Positions 7,783 to 13,796 of a DNA stretch of 26,207 bases are shown one piece after another. A model generated the notes under the pieces. The model saw nothing but the letters and a program-made list of their open reading frames with translations, was not told the origin of the DNA and did no database searches. The translations under genes and the position numbers were made by a program. Source of the DNA: a virus; the IMG/VR virus record IMGVR_UViG_3300042898_001164, positions 1 through 26,207 of that record; one strand, 5' to 3'. The stretch's first letter is position 1. Each line of letters begins with the position of its first letter.

Positions 7783-9197
7783 TAGAGAATACGATCCTTG
7801 CGCACCTACTTACTAATGAAACGTATGCCCGTAAGGTGCTTCCGTTCATTAAACTAGAGTACTTTCAAGATAATAGTCACAAGCTAATCTACAAGACTGT
7901 GGCATCTTATCTTGAAAAGTACAATGTTCTACCATCCAAGGAAGCTGTGGTCATTGATCTGAATAAGGTCAATGGCTTATCTTCTGACATGCACGAGACT
8001 ACACAAGCAAAGGTCAATGGCCTTCAAGCAGATGTATTGACCGACATGGTGTGGTTGGTAGATCAGACTGAGAAGTATTGCCAAGATCGTGCTGTCTATA
8101 ATGCGATCATGGAGTCTATTACCATCATCGACGGTAAGACCTCTGACAAGGACAAGGGTGCAATCCCTCAGATCTTGTCAGAGGCTCTGGCCGTATCATT
8201 TGATAACAGTGTAGGCCACGACTTCCTACAAGATACCGAGTCTCGTTACGAGTTCTATCATCGTAAGGAGGAGAAGATCGCATTCGATCTGGACTACTTC
8301 AACAAGATCACACGTGGCGGTCTACCTCGTAAGAGTCTCAATGTGGCTCTTGCAGGTACAGGTGTCGGTAAGACACTCTTCATGTGTCATGCTGCAGCGG
8401 CCAATCTGACCACTGGGTACAATGTGCTGTATATCACTATGGAGATGTCTGAAGAACGCATTGCAGAGCGCATCGATGCCAACTTACTCAATGTGACGGT
8501 CGATGAGCTCAAGATCCTACCTAAGGATGTCTACGAGAAGAAGATGGATCGTCTACGGTCCAAATGTAAAGGTCGTCTGATCGTGAAGGAATATCCTACA
8601 TCATCGGCCGGATCTGGTAACTTTAGGCACCTACTTCAAGAGCTCAAGCTCAAGAAGAAGTTTGCTCCTGATATCATCTACATCGACTATCTCAACATCT
8701 GTGCATCCTCACGTATGAAGATGGGTGCCAATGTGAACTCATACACGTACATCAAGGCGATCGCTGAGGAGCTTCGTGGTCTTGCTGTGGAGTTCAATCT
8801 ACCTATCGTCACAGCCACTCAGACAAACCGTGATGGCTACAATAGCTCTGATGTGGATCTGACCAATACGTCAGAGAGCTTCGGTCTACCGGCCACGGCT
8901 GATCTGATGTTCGCCATCATATCCACTGAGGAACTCGAGAACATCGGTCAGCTCATGATCAAGCAACTCAAAAATCGTTACAACGATCTAGGTCTGCATC
9001 GATCATTCGTTATCGGTGTGGATCGTGCTAAGATGCGTCTATATGATGTAGAGGTATCTGCACAGAGTACGTTCAAGGTGGATAAGCCGGTCATGGACAA
9101 CTCTGGTTTCGGTGAACGTGCTGCTGAGGATGACTCGATGCAATTCATGTCACGTAAGGCTGGTCGGAAGGACTTCTCCAAGCTGCAATTAAGCTAA
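7779..9197 (+). CDS. 41: Replicative DNA helicase (gp41/DnaB-like), TTG start
   Basis: This hexameric 5'-3' helicase unwinds the replication fork and partners primase. The 472 residues include a DnaB-like N-terminal helical domain (1-150) and a RecA-fold core with Walker A GTGVGKT (193-199), MEMSEERIAERIDANLL and Walker B IIYIDYLNIC (about 296-305). The start is taken as TTG 7779. The resulting N-terminus MIENTILAHLL aligns with T4 gp41, a GGAG lies at 7768-7771, and the first in-frame ATG comes only at residue 71. An ATG at 7775 is in another frame and terminates quickly. The helicase loader gp59 is encoded at 15970. Confidence 0.95.
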   Translation: MIENTILAHLLTNETYARKVLPFIKLEYFQDNSHKLIYKTVASYLEKYNVLPSKEAVVIDLNKVNGLSSDMHETTQAKVNGLQADVLTDMVWLVDQTEKYCQDRAVYNAIMESITIIDGKTSDKDKGAIPQILSEALAVSFDNSVGHDFLQDTESRYEFYHRKEEKIAFDLDYFNKITRGGLPRKSLNVALAGTGVGKTLFMCHAAAANLTTGYNVLYITMEMSEERIAERIDANLLNVTVDELKILPKDVYEKKMDRLRSKCKGRLIVKEYPTSSAGSGNFRHLLQELKLKKKFAPDIIYIDYLNICASSRMKMGANVNSYTYIKAIAEELRGLAVEFNLPIVTATQTNRDGYNSSDVDLTNTSESFGLPATADLMFAIISTEELENIGQLMIKQLKNRYNDLGLHRSFVIGVDRAKMRLYDVEVSAQSTFKVDKPVMDNSGFGERAAEDDSMQFMSRKAGRKDFSKLQLS

Positions 9198-9214
9198 TTG
9201 TTTTTAAAATAAGT

Positions 9215-9244
9215 GTGTACTTTAATTCCTTAATGTCGTATGAT
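9215..9244 (+). promoter_or_regulatory. Early-type promoter ahead of HAD gene
   Basis: GTGTAC (9215-9220) with TTTAATTC after it and TATGAT at 9239-9244 (18-nt spacing) forms the recurring early promoter. It abuts a late box at 9244-9251. Confidence 0.6.
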
Positions 9245-9251
9245 ATAAATA
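9244..9251 (+). promoter_or_regulatory. T4-type late promoter box ahead of HAD gene
   Basis: An exact TATAAATA lies 20 nt before ATG 9272 and overlaps the end of the early -10 element, giving a tandem early/late promoter. Confidence 0.6.
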
Positions 9252-9271
9252 TGATAAAGGAAACTACCAAT

Positions 9272-9909
9272 ATGATGTACGACACGTTCAAAGACTACCT
9301 CTCTGAAGCTCTGGATCCCGTCTCTAAGACGGCTCACTTGTTCGATATCGATGAGACGCTATTCGCTCACGATCATGACAAGTTGAAGATCCATGTGAAT
9401 GACGAGCACGGTAACGTGTCCACTCTCTAACCAACCAGCAGTTCAATACGCATAAATTGCATCCTGGACACAGCTACGACTTCTCTGATTTTAAGTCGTC
9501 TGCTGTGTTCCAGAGATCTGCTCATCCTATCCGTAAGATGATCGCCAAGATGAAGGCCATCCATAAACGTAACAAGAACGTTGAGATGGTCACAGCTCGT
9601 GCCGACCTAGATGATAAGCACAAGTTCGGTCGTCATCTCAAGAAGTATGGTATCGATATCGGTAAGATCCACGTACGTCGTGCCGGTAATCTTGGATCCG
9701 GTCCTCCAGCCTTGAACAAGAAGGCCGTCATTCACGGTCTGATCAAGGCCAATGGCTACAAGAAGGTCCACTTGTACGATGACAGCCACGACAATCTTGA
9801 TAAGTTTCTTGAGCTCAAGCAGCATCATCCTGATGTCGAGTTCCATGCACACCACGTGCACCATGATCCTGTGACTGGTAAGACCACCGTCACCACGAGA
9901 AAACTTTAA
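9272..9909 (+). pseudogene. HAD-like phosphatase split by a 2-nt frameshift
   Basis: The first frame encodes an N-terminal part with the HAD nucleophile motif LFDIDETLF (DxDxT type) and stops at TAA 9428-9430. The downstream part continues in another frame as LTNQQFNTHKLHPGHSYDF, with VTARAD (motif II region) and LYDDSHDNL (motif IV type DD), and ends at 9909. Removing one CT from the CTCTCT run at 9423-9428 would rejoin the frames as VSTLTNQQF. I recall intact phage HAD proteins with a similar junction. The start is ATG 9272, or 9275, after AAAGGA; the frame is open upstream only through promoter sequence. It may be an inactivated gene, a recoded gene or a sequence error. No canonical -1 slippery heptamer is visible. 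Confidence 0.75.
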
Positions 9910-9926
9910 CAAAAACGAAAATAACT

Positions 9927-9955
9927 GTGTACTTTAATTGAGAACGGTTTATATT
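9927..9955 (+). promoter_or_regulatory. Early-type promoter and leader cassette (copy 1)
   Basis: GTGTAC (9927-9932), 17 nt, TATATT (9950-9955). The 57 nt from 9927 to 9983 recur identically at 10677-10733. The leader carries TGATC (9968-9972) and GATCA (9984-9988) flanking the ribosome binding site AAGGAA. Confidence 0.8.
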
Positions 9956-9987
9956 AATAATATAAGCTGATCACAAGGAAAAAGATC

Positions 9988-10326
9988 ATGACTAAGTTCA
10001 CCAAAGAAAACCTCAGCACCCACGCTGGCTACATCCACTATCAGCCACACGCCGACAGCTACTACGAAGATCGTAAGTTTGTTGCTCGCTTCAAACATGC
10101 TCGTGACGGTGTTGCTTCTTTCAAAGCCTTCCTGATCAAGAACTTCACCGTTGAAGAGTACTTTGCTCTGCTTGATTGTGGTATGGCTCCACTGATGATC
10201 GTCCAGGAAAAAGGATATATCCTTCCTCATATCAAGGCCTGGTTGAAGCGTGATGGCTACGAAGTTTCGACGGCTGGTTTTGACCAGTACATTAAGGATC
10301 GGATCAGTGTACGGAAGGCTGCATGA
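9988..10326 (+). CDS. Protein of unknown function (112 aa)
   Basis: A soluble 112-residue protein starts at ATG 9988, 7 nt after AAGGAA. It is rich in aromatic and charged residues (HAGYIHYQPHADSYYEDRKF) and has a mostly helical second half ending in a basic tail (RISVRKAA). There is no signal peptide or membrane segment and no motif I recognise. It is the first gene of a three-ORF operon under the early-type promoter at 9927; its stop overlaps the next start (ATGA). Confidence 0.75.
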   Translation: MTKFTKENLSTHAGYIHYQPHADSYYEDRKFVARFKHARDGVASFKAFLIKNFTVEEYFALLDCGMAPLMIVQEKGYILPHIKAWLKRDGYEVSTAGFDQYIKDRISVRKAA

Positions 10327-10481
10327 TGACAGTAGGTGAGCTAATGGAGCAGCTCAAACAAGTGCCTGAAGATCTTCCTGTACGCGTATCGAGCATGCAT
10401 CAATATCATAATGACATTGATTATATACACCTCTTCAATGATCCAAACGAGCTTTGGATTTATTCTAAGGAAAAACCATAA
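10323..10481 (+). CDS. Small protein of unknown function (52 aa)
   Basis: The ORF starts MMTVGELMEQLKQVPEDLPVRV and ends NELWIYSKEKP. The N-terminal pattern T-V-G-E-L-x-x-x-L-K-x-x-P-x-D-L-P-V is one I recall from many small phage and bacterial proteins of unknown function, which supports it being real. ATG 10323 overlaps the preceding stop and the TAA overlaps the next ATG (TAATG), so it sits in an unbroken coupled chain. Confidence 0.7.
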   Translation: MMTVGELMEQLKQVPEDLPVRVSSMHQYHNDIDYIHLFNDPNELWIYSKEKP

Positions 10482-10687
10482 TGAACTATCATGCTGCAAT
10501 GCACCGAGGATTCTCATACGCGTCTGAGGTGGTAGATGACGATGACGTCAGCAAGATCTATCACTTTGCATATGACATCACAAAACGTAAGCTGCTCCCG
10601 ATTCAGGGGTCATCCTATGATCGATTGTCACAAGAAGAATTTAATGCGCAAATTGAGCTCATTATCGAAAATAGTAGTGTACTTTAA
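10481..10687 (+). CDS. Small protein of unknown function (68 aa)
   Basis: A 68-residue acidic protein starts at ATG 10481, overlapping the previous stop. It contains an Asp run (VVDDDDVSK) and a helical C-terminus (LSQEEFNAQIELIIENSSVL). Its last codons are formed by the GTGTAC -35 element of the next promoter, so the reading frame runs into a promoter cassette. This is consistent with trimming of the 3' end by cassette insertion. No family is recognised. Confidence 0.65.
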   Translation: MNYHAAMHRGFSYASEVVDDDDVSKIYHFAYDITKRKLLPIQGSSYDRLSQEEFNAQIELIIENSSVL

Positions 10688-10705
10688 TTGAGAACGGTTT
10701 ATATT
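10677..10705 (+). promoter_or_regulatory. Early-type promoter and leader cassette (copy 2)
   Basis: GTGTAC (10677-10682), 17 nt, TATATT (10700-10705). The segment 10677-10733 is identical to 9927-9983. The promoter overlaps the 3' end of the preceding ORF. Confidence 0.8.
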
Positions 10706-10738
10706 AATAATATAAGCTGATCACAAGGAAAAAAGCTC

Positions 10739-10834
10739 ATGTTCTATCGCATCGCCTACAACGTCATCTCCTTCGCCGCTGCCGCGTTCTTCGTGTACGC
10801 AGTGGCATTTTTTGCTATTTGCGTTACTAACTAA
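10739..10834 (+). CDS. Tiny membrane peptide (31 aa)
   Basis: A 31-residue ORF has its own early promoter and an AAGGAA ribosome binding site at about 10725-10730. The sequence is a short polar start (MFYRIAYNVI) followed by one continuous hydrophobic helix rich in Ala and Phe to the end (...CVTN). It should span the inner membrane once. It is too short for default gene callers, but the dedicated promoter and leader argue that it is expressed. Function unknown; small early membrane peptides of T4-like phages often act on host processes, but that is inference. Confidence 0.65.
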   Translation: MFYRIAYNVISFAAAAFFVYAVAFFAICVTN

Positions 10835-10841
10835 AATAGTT

Positions 10842-10870
10842 GTGTACTTTAATTCACAACTGCTTATAAT
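10842..10870 (+). promoter_or_regulatory. Early-type promoter and leader cassette (copy 3)
   Basis: GTGTAC (10842-10847), 17 nt, a perfect TATAAT (10865-10870). The leader has TGATCA at 10883-10888 and again at 10901-10906, flanking the ribosome binding site. Confidence 0.82.
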
Positions 10871-10905
10871 AACAATATAAGCTGATCACAAAAAGGAAAT
10901 TGATC

Positions 10906-11067
10906 ATGAACGTTGTTACTCGGGATATCGCTGCAAAGCTCAAGATCGATCTAGAAGTCGCTCTTAAGATCCAGGATGCTATGGAATGTGACGGATTTGA
11001 CTTCAGCGAAGCCACCTATCGGGCTATCTTCAAAGAAGCAAAGTATCAATATTCCTTGATGAACTAA
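10906..11067 (+). CDS. Small protein of unknown function (53 aa)
   Basis: A 53-residue ORF starts at ATG 10906 after AAAAAGGAAA. The sequence (MNVVTRDIAAKLKIDLEVAL then QDAMECDGFDFSEATYRAIF) looks like a compact, soluble, helical protein of mixed charge. It has its own early promoter upstream and another immediately after it, so it is a single-gene unit. No family is recognised. Confidence 0.65.
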   Translation: MNVVTRDIAAKLKIDLEVALKIQDAMECDGFDFSEATYRAIFKEAKYQYSLMN

Positions 11068-11074
11068 AATAGTT

Positions 11075-11103
11075 GTGTACTTTAATTCACGACTGGTTAT
11101 AAT
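11075..11103 (+). promoter_or_regulatory. Early-type promoter ahead of DUF932 gene
   Basis: GTGTAC (11075-11080), 17 nt, TATAAT (11098-11103). It is very similar to the copy at 10842, but the leader diverges after ATATAAGCTGA and lacks the repeated TGATCA. Confidence 0.8.
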
Positions 11104-11161
11104 AACAATATAAGCTGACTACCTAACTTTCACAAACACACACAGAAACGGAAAATATATC

Positions 11162-12127
11162 ATGGCTCACGAACTCGAGATGATCGGCGATCAGGCTTCA
11201 ATGGCTTACGCTGGTGAACTTCCTTGGCACGGTCTCGGCACTGCCGTCCCTGCTGACCTAACCCCTGAGCAGATGCTCAAGGCTGCCAACCTCGATTGGA
11301 CTGTCGAGAAGGTTCCTGCTTTTGCAAATATCGCCGGTGAGAATATCGCCGTCGGTAAGTCCGCTCTTGTCCGATCCTCTGACAACAAGATCCTCGACGT
11401 TGTGTCTGATGACTGGAATCCAGTCCAGAACCACGCAGCCTTCGAGTTCTTTGCTGAGTATGTCAATGCCGGTGACATGGAGATGCACACCGCTGGATCT
11501 CTCCACGGTGGTCGTAACATCTGGGCATTGGCTAAGGTCAAGGACAGCTTCTTTGACCTCTTCGGTGGTGACAAGGTGGAAGGCTTCTTGCTCTTCTCTA
11601 ATCCTCACCAGTATGGCAAGAGCATCGACGTACGGTTCACTCCGATCCGTGTGGTGTGTAACAACACCTTGTCATTGTCCTTGAGCAAGCAGTCTGAGCG
11701 TATGGCTAAGATGAACCACCGTCGTGAGTTCAATGCCGATGCCGTCAAGGAAACTTTGGGCATTGCCACCGACAAGCTGGCAAAGTACGAAGAGATGGCT
11801 AAGTTCCTCGGTTCTAAGCAGTACACCAACGAGACCATCGTAGAGTACTTCAACCGAGTGTTCCCGATGACTACCGGTGCTAAGCTGCTCACCAATGAGC
11901 CGGCATCTCGTGCAGCTCGTCAAGCTGTAGAGATCTTGCACACTCAGCCTGGTGCACAGTATGCCGAGGGTAGCTGGTGGCAAGCATTCAATGCAGTCAC
12001 CTACCTCACTGACCACGAGCTTGGTCGTTCGTCGGATACCCGAATGTCCTCTGCTTGGTTCGGTGCTAATCAATCCCGTAAGGTTACGGCCCTTAATCTG
12101 GCCGTCGAAATGGCGGAGGCCGCATAA
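11162..12127 (+). CDS. DUF932 (TIGR03299-type) phage/plasmid protein
   Basis: A 321-residue protein starts MAHELEMIGDQASMAYAGELPWHGLG, which fits the N-terminal signature of the DUF932 / phage-plasmid TIGR03299 family, including the PWHGLG motif. Later conserved stretches include RFTPIRVVCNNTLSLSL (about 161-177). Length agrees with the family. The family is common on phages and plasmids, but its biochemical role is not known to me. It starts at ATG 11162 after GGAAA and overlaps the next ORF by TAATG. GC is somewhat higher than in the small ORFs around it, like the core replication genes. Confidence 0.9.
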   Translation: MAHELEMIGDQASMAYAGELPWHGLGTAVPADLTPEQMLKAANLDWTVEKVPAFANIAGENIAVGKSALVRSSDNKILDVVSDDWNPVQNHAAFEFFAEYVNAGDMEMHTAGSLHGGRNIWALAKVKDSFFDLFGGDKVEGFLLFSNPHQYGKSIDVRFTPIRVVCNNTLSLSLSKQSERMAKMNHRREFNADAVKETLGIATDKLAKYEEMAKFLGSKQYTNETIVEYFNRVFPMTTGAKLLTNEPASRAARQAVEILHTQPGAQYAEGSWWQAFNAVTYLTDHELGRSSDTRMSSAWFGANQSRKVTALNLAVEMAEAA

Positions 12128-12288
12128 TGAGAACTTCTGATATTGAACTAGTCGATGGCGTATATATAGTCAACCTATACGAAGACGGGGAGCTGGTCGA
12201 AGTTCGGCCGGTTCCTAATAAGAGTCTACGATATGTTGAAGATGTTTCTATAAATTGGGACATGGGGATCATCAAGATCGATAAATAA
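12127..12288 (+). CDS. Small protein of unknown function (53 aa)
   Basis: A 53-residue acidic ORF starts MRTSDIELVDGVYIVNLYED at the ATG overlapping the DUF932 stop (TAATG) and ends at TAA 12286-12288. The pattern suggests a small beta-rich domain. No family is recognised. It is supported by translational coupling and by the next gene following with its own ribosome binding site. Confidence 0.6.
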   Translation: MRTSDIELVDGVYIVNLYEDGELVEVRPVPNKSLRYVEDVSINWDMGIIKIDK

Positions 12289-12305
12289 AAAAAAGGAGAT
12301 TGACT

Positions 12306-12476
12306 ATGTATATCGTTAAGACTAACTCTGCACACATTCGTGCCATATCTTTAAAGGATGCAATTGACCACGCAGAAGTTCAAGGCCAGAAGGCTACGAT
12401 CTGTGAGGAAAATAGTAATGCAGTCCTCTATGAGTGGTCACCAGACCGAGGTCTTCAACAATTCTTAGTTGATTGA
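12306..12476 (+). CDS. Small protein of unknown function (56 aa)
   Basis: A 56-residue ORF has a strong AAAAGGAG site 8 nt before ATG 12306. The sequence (MYIVKTNSAHIRAISLKDAI ... LYEWSPDRGLQQFLVD) reads as a small soluble mixed alpha/beta domain. It sits in a run of short ORFs under the promoter at 11075. No family is recognised. Confidence 0.65.
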   Translation: MYIVKTNSAHIRAISLKDAIDHAEVQGQKATICEENSNAVLYEWSPDRGLQQFLVD

Positions 12477-12479
12477 TTG

Positions 12480-12698
12480 ATGGACAGCTTAAGCCAGAAA
12501 TTTCTACCTGGTCTATTAGAGCGACATGAGCTGCCCAAATGGTTCATTGACCTAGCAGACTCTAGATCGTTAGGTCATATGGAGTATATTATCTGGGATA
12601 CTGCCGATAAAAATATCATTCACGCAGACTATTTTATAGACGGTGAATTTCTAGAATGTAAACGATTTGACGTGAGAATTAAAAAGAGGAACACATAA
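12480..12698 (+). CDS. Protein of unknown function (72 aa)
   Basis: A 72-residue ORF starts at ATG 12480, 3 nt after the previous stop. A TTG just upstream is also in frame but not needed. It begins MDSLSQKFLPGLLERHELPKW and contains SLGHMEYIIWDTADKN. The C-terminus is basic (RIKKRNT). It overlaps the next gene by TAATG. No motif is recognised; the coupled layout supports it. Confidence 0.65.
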   Translation: MDSLSQKFLPGLLERHELPKWFIDLADSRSLGHMEYIIWDTADKNIIHADYFIDGEFLECKRFDVRIKKRNT

Positions 12699-12934
12699 TG
12701 GGTAAAAAGCGCGCTCGCAAGAAGCTAGTATCTAAAGGTTTACGTACCAAGGTATCTAACGGCGTCAGGACCACCACGGACTACCTGACGAAGCTACAGA
12801 ATATCTCTAAGGCATGGAAGCAATTCAAGAATCCATGGATGACCATCGAGAATCCTGATAAGTCGGCTACTAATCGACGTCATATCAAGGTACGCACCAA
12901 CGATTTGTGGGGCGATCCTAAGTACTCCAAGTAA
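12698..12934 (+). CDS. Small basic protein of unknown function (78 aa)
   Basis: A 78-residue, strongly basic protein begins MGKKRARKKLVSKGLRTKV and contains a hydrophobic-aromatic centre (ISKAWKQFKNPWMTIENP). The charge suggests nucleic-acid or ribosome binding, but no domain is recognised. It starts at the ATG overlapping the preceding stop and itself overlaps the next gene (TAATG). Confidence 0.7.
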   Translation: MGKKRARKKLVSKGLRTKVSNGVRTTTDYLTKLQNISKAWKQFKNPWMTIENPDKSATNRRHIKVRTNDLWGDPKYSK

Positions 12935-13260
12935 TGTCACTAGGATCATTCTTCGACGAAGAGGATGTTCCTATCCAGACGGTGGCGGAACGAATCAAGC
13001 AGCGTAGATGTCAGATGCTGGTTCATTCGTACCTCTACTATGGATTAGACACACCGATCGTCAGTGATGGCCAGTGGCAATCCTGGGCTGATGACCTCGT
13101 CGAATTGCAGAAGACTAACCTACATATAGGTTTCTACGATTCGGAATTCAAGGACTGGGACGGATCCACTGGCTGTCATCTACCTCATGACAATTGGACC
13201 AAAAATAAATCAAAATACTTGTGTACTTTAATTCAGGATGGTGATATATTGGTATTATAG
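12934..13260 (+). CDS. Hypothetical protein resembling a LigA Ia-type segment
   Basis: A 108-residue protein contains RRCQMLVHSYLYYGLDTPIV followed by SDGQWQSWADDLVELQ. The pattern (YYxLD..-SD-x-x-W/Y-D-x-L) resembles the N-terminal Ia domain of NAD-dependent DNA ligase, which binds the nicotinamide mononucleotide part of NAD. The rest of a ligase is absent, so this is a stand-alone domain at most. Similar short proteins occur in other phages. The last 16 or so residues are encoded by the promoter cassette at 13212-13250, suggesting that the natural C-terminus was replaced when the cassette arrived. Confidence 0.65.
   Translation: MSLGSFFDEEDVPIQTVAERIKQRRCQMLVHSYLYYGLDTPIVSDGQWQSWADDLVELQKTNLHIGFYDSEFKDWDGSTGCHLPHDNWTKNKSKYLCTLIQDGDILVL
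13212..13243 (+). repeat. 32-nt direct repeat, left copy
   Basis: These 32 nt are identical to 13741-13772. The repeat contains the -35 element of an early promoter and brackets the HD hydrolase gene, so the gene sits between two promoter copies. Confidence 0.9.
13221..13250 (+). promoter_or_regulatory. Early-type promoter ahead of HD hydrolase gene
   Basis: GTGTAC (13221-13226), about 18 nt, TATATT (13245-13250). It overlaps the 3' end of the upstream ORF. Confidence 0.7.
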
Positions 13261-13289
13261 GGGATGTGCCCCGATCGAAAGAGATGAAA

Positions 13290-13742
13290 ATGAAAAAAGG
13301 TGAAATGCTAAACAACATGCTTCTGCTAGCAACTACCGCACACGCAGGACAATATGATCGTGGTGGTACACCTTACATTCTTCATCCCATGAAGGTCATG
13401 CACTATCTTAAAACGACTGATGAGGAGTTAATGTGTATCGCTCTTGGTCATGACGTTATTGAAGATACGAAGACGACATATGTTGATCTGGTTAATATTG
13501 GCATGACACCACGTATCATTAATGCCATTAAAGCTCTGACTAAGCAACCTGGACAAACTTATGATGAGTATAAGCAATTAGTTTTTGCAAACGAAGATGC
13601 TATGCGTGTTAAGCTTTGCGACCTTCGTCACAACACTGATATCCGTCGCCTGAAGGGTGTATCTGAAAAGGATATTGAACGAATGGCAAAGTATCAGCGC
13701 TTTTATCTTGAAATTCAAAATAAGCTGATTGCAGGAAATTAA
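13290..13742 (+). CDS. SpoT/MESH1-like HD hydrolase (small alarmone hydrolase)
   Basis: The 150 residues match the hydrolase domain of RelA/SpoT proteins: AHAGQYDRGGTPYILHP (H32), GHDVIEDT (H54, D55, E58, D59) and VKLCDLRHN (D111). These are the metal ligands and catalytic residues of (p)ppGpp 3'-pyrophosphohydrolases such as MESH1. No synthetase, TGS or ACT domain is present, so it is a small alarmone hydrolase type. A role in removing (p)ppGpp during infection is inferred; other nucleotide substrates are possible. The start is set at ATG 13290, 6 nt after AAAGAG; ATG 13284 abuts that site and a GTG at 13266 has none. The gene is flanked by a 32-nt promoter-bearing direct repeat and lies next to the tmRNA gene. 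Confidence 0.88.
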   Translation: MKKGEMLNNMLLLATTAHAGQYDRGGTPYILHPMKVMHYLKTTDEELMCIALGHDVIEDTKTTYVDLVNIGMTPRIINAIKALTKQPGQTYDEYKQLVFANEDAMRVKLCDLRHNTDIRRLKGVSEKDIERMAKYQRFYLEIQNKLIAGN

Positions 13743-13772
13743 AATACTTGTGTACTTTAATTCAGGATGGTG
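13741..13772 (+). repeat. 32-nt direct repeat, right copy
   Basis: Identical to 13212-13243. It overlaps the stop codon of the HD gene and provides the -35 element and spacer of the tmRNA early promoter. Confidence 0.9.
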
Positions 13773-13778
13773 TATTAT
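13750..13778 (+). promoter_or_regulatory. Early-type promoter of the tmRNA gene
   Basis: GTGTAC (13750-13755), 17 nt, TATTAT (13773-13778). Transcription would begin near 13785, just before the acceptor piece. Confidence 0.75.
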
Positions 13779-13783
13779 AGTAA

Positions 13784-13791
13784 TATAAATA
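13784..13791 (+). promoter_or_regulatory. T4-type late promoter box of the tmRNA gene
   Basis: An exact TATAAATA lies 6 nt downstream of the early -10 element. Late initiation would fall at about 13797. The tmRNA thus has tandem early and late promoters. Confidence 0.65.
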
Positions 13792-13796
13792 GATTT

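Noticed and set aside
9422-9430. Programmed -1 ribosomal frameshift in the HAD gene
   Set aside because: There is no X-XXY-YYZ slippery heptamer and no clear downstream structure; a CT-unit insertion explains the break more simply.
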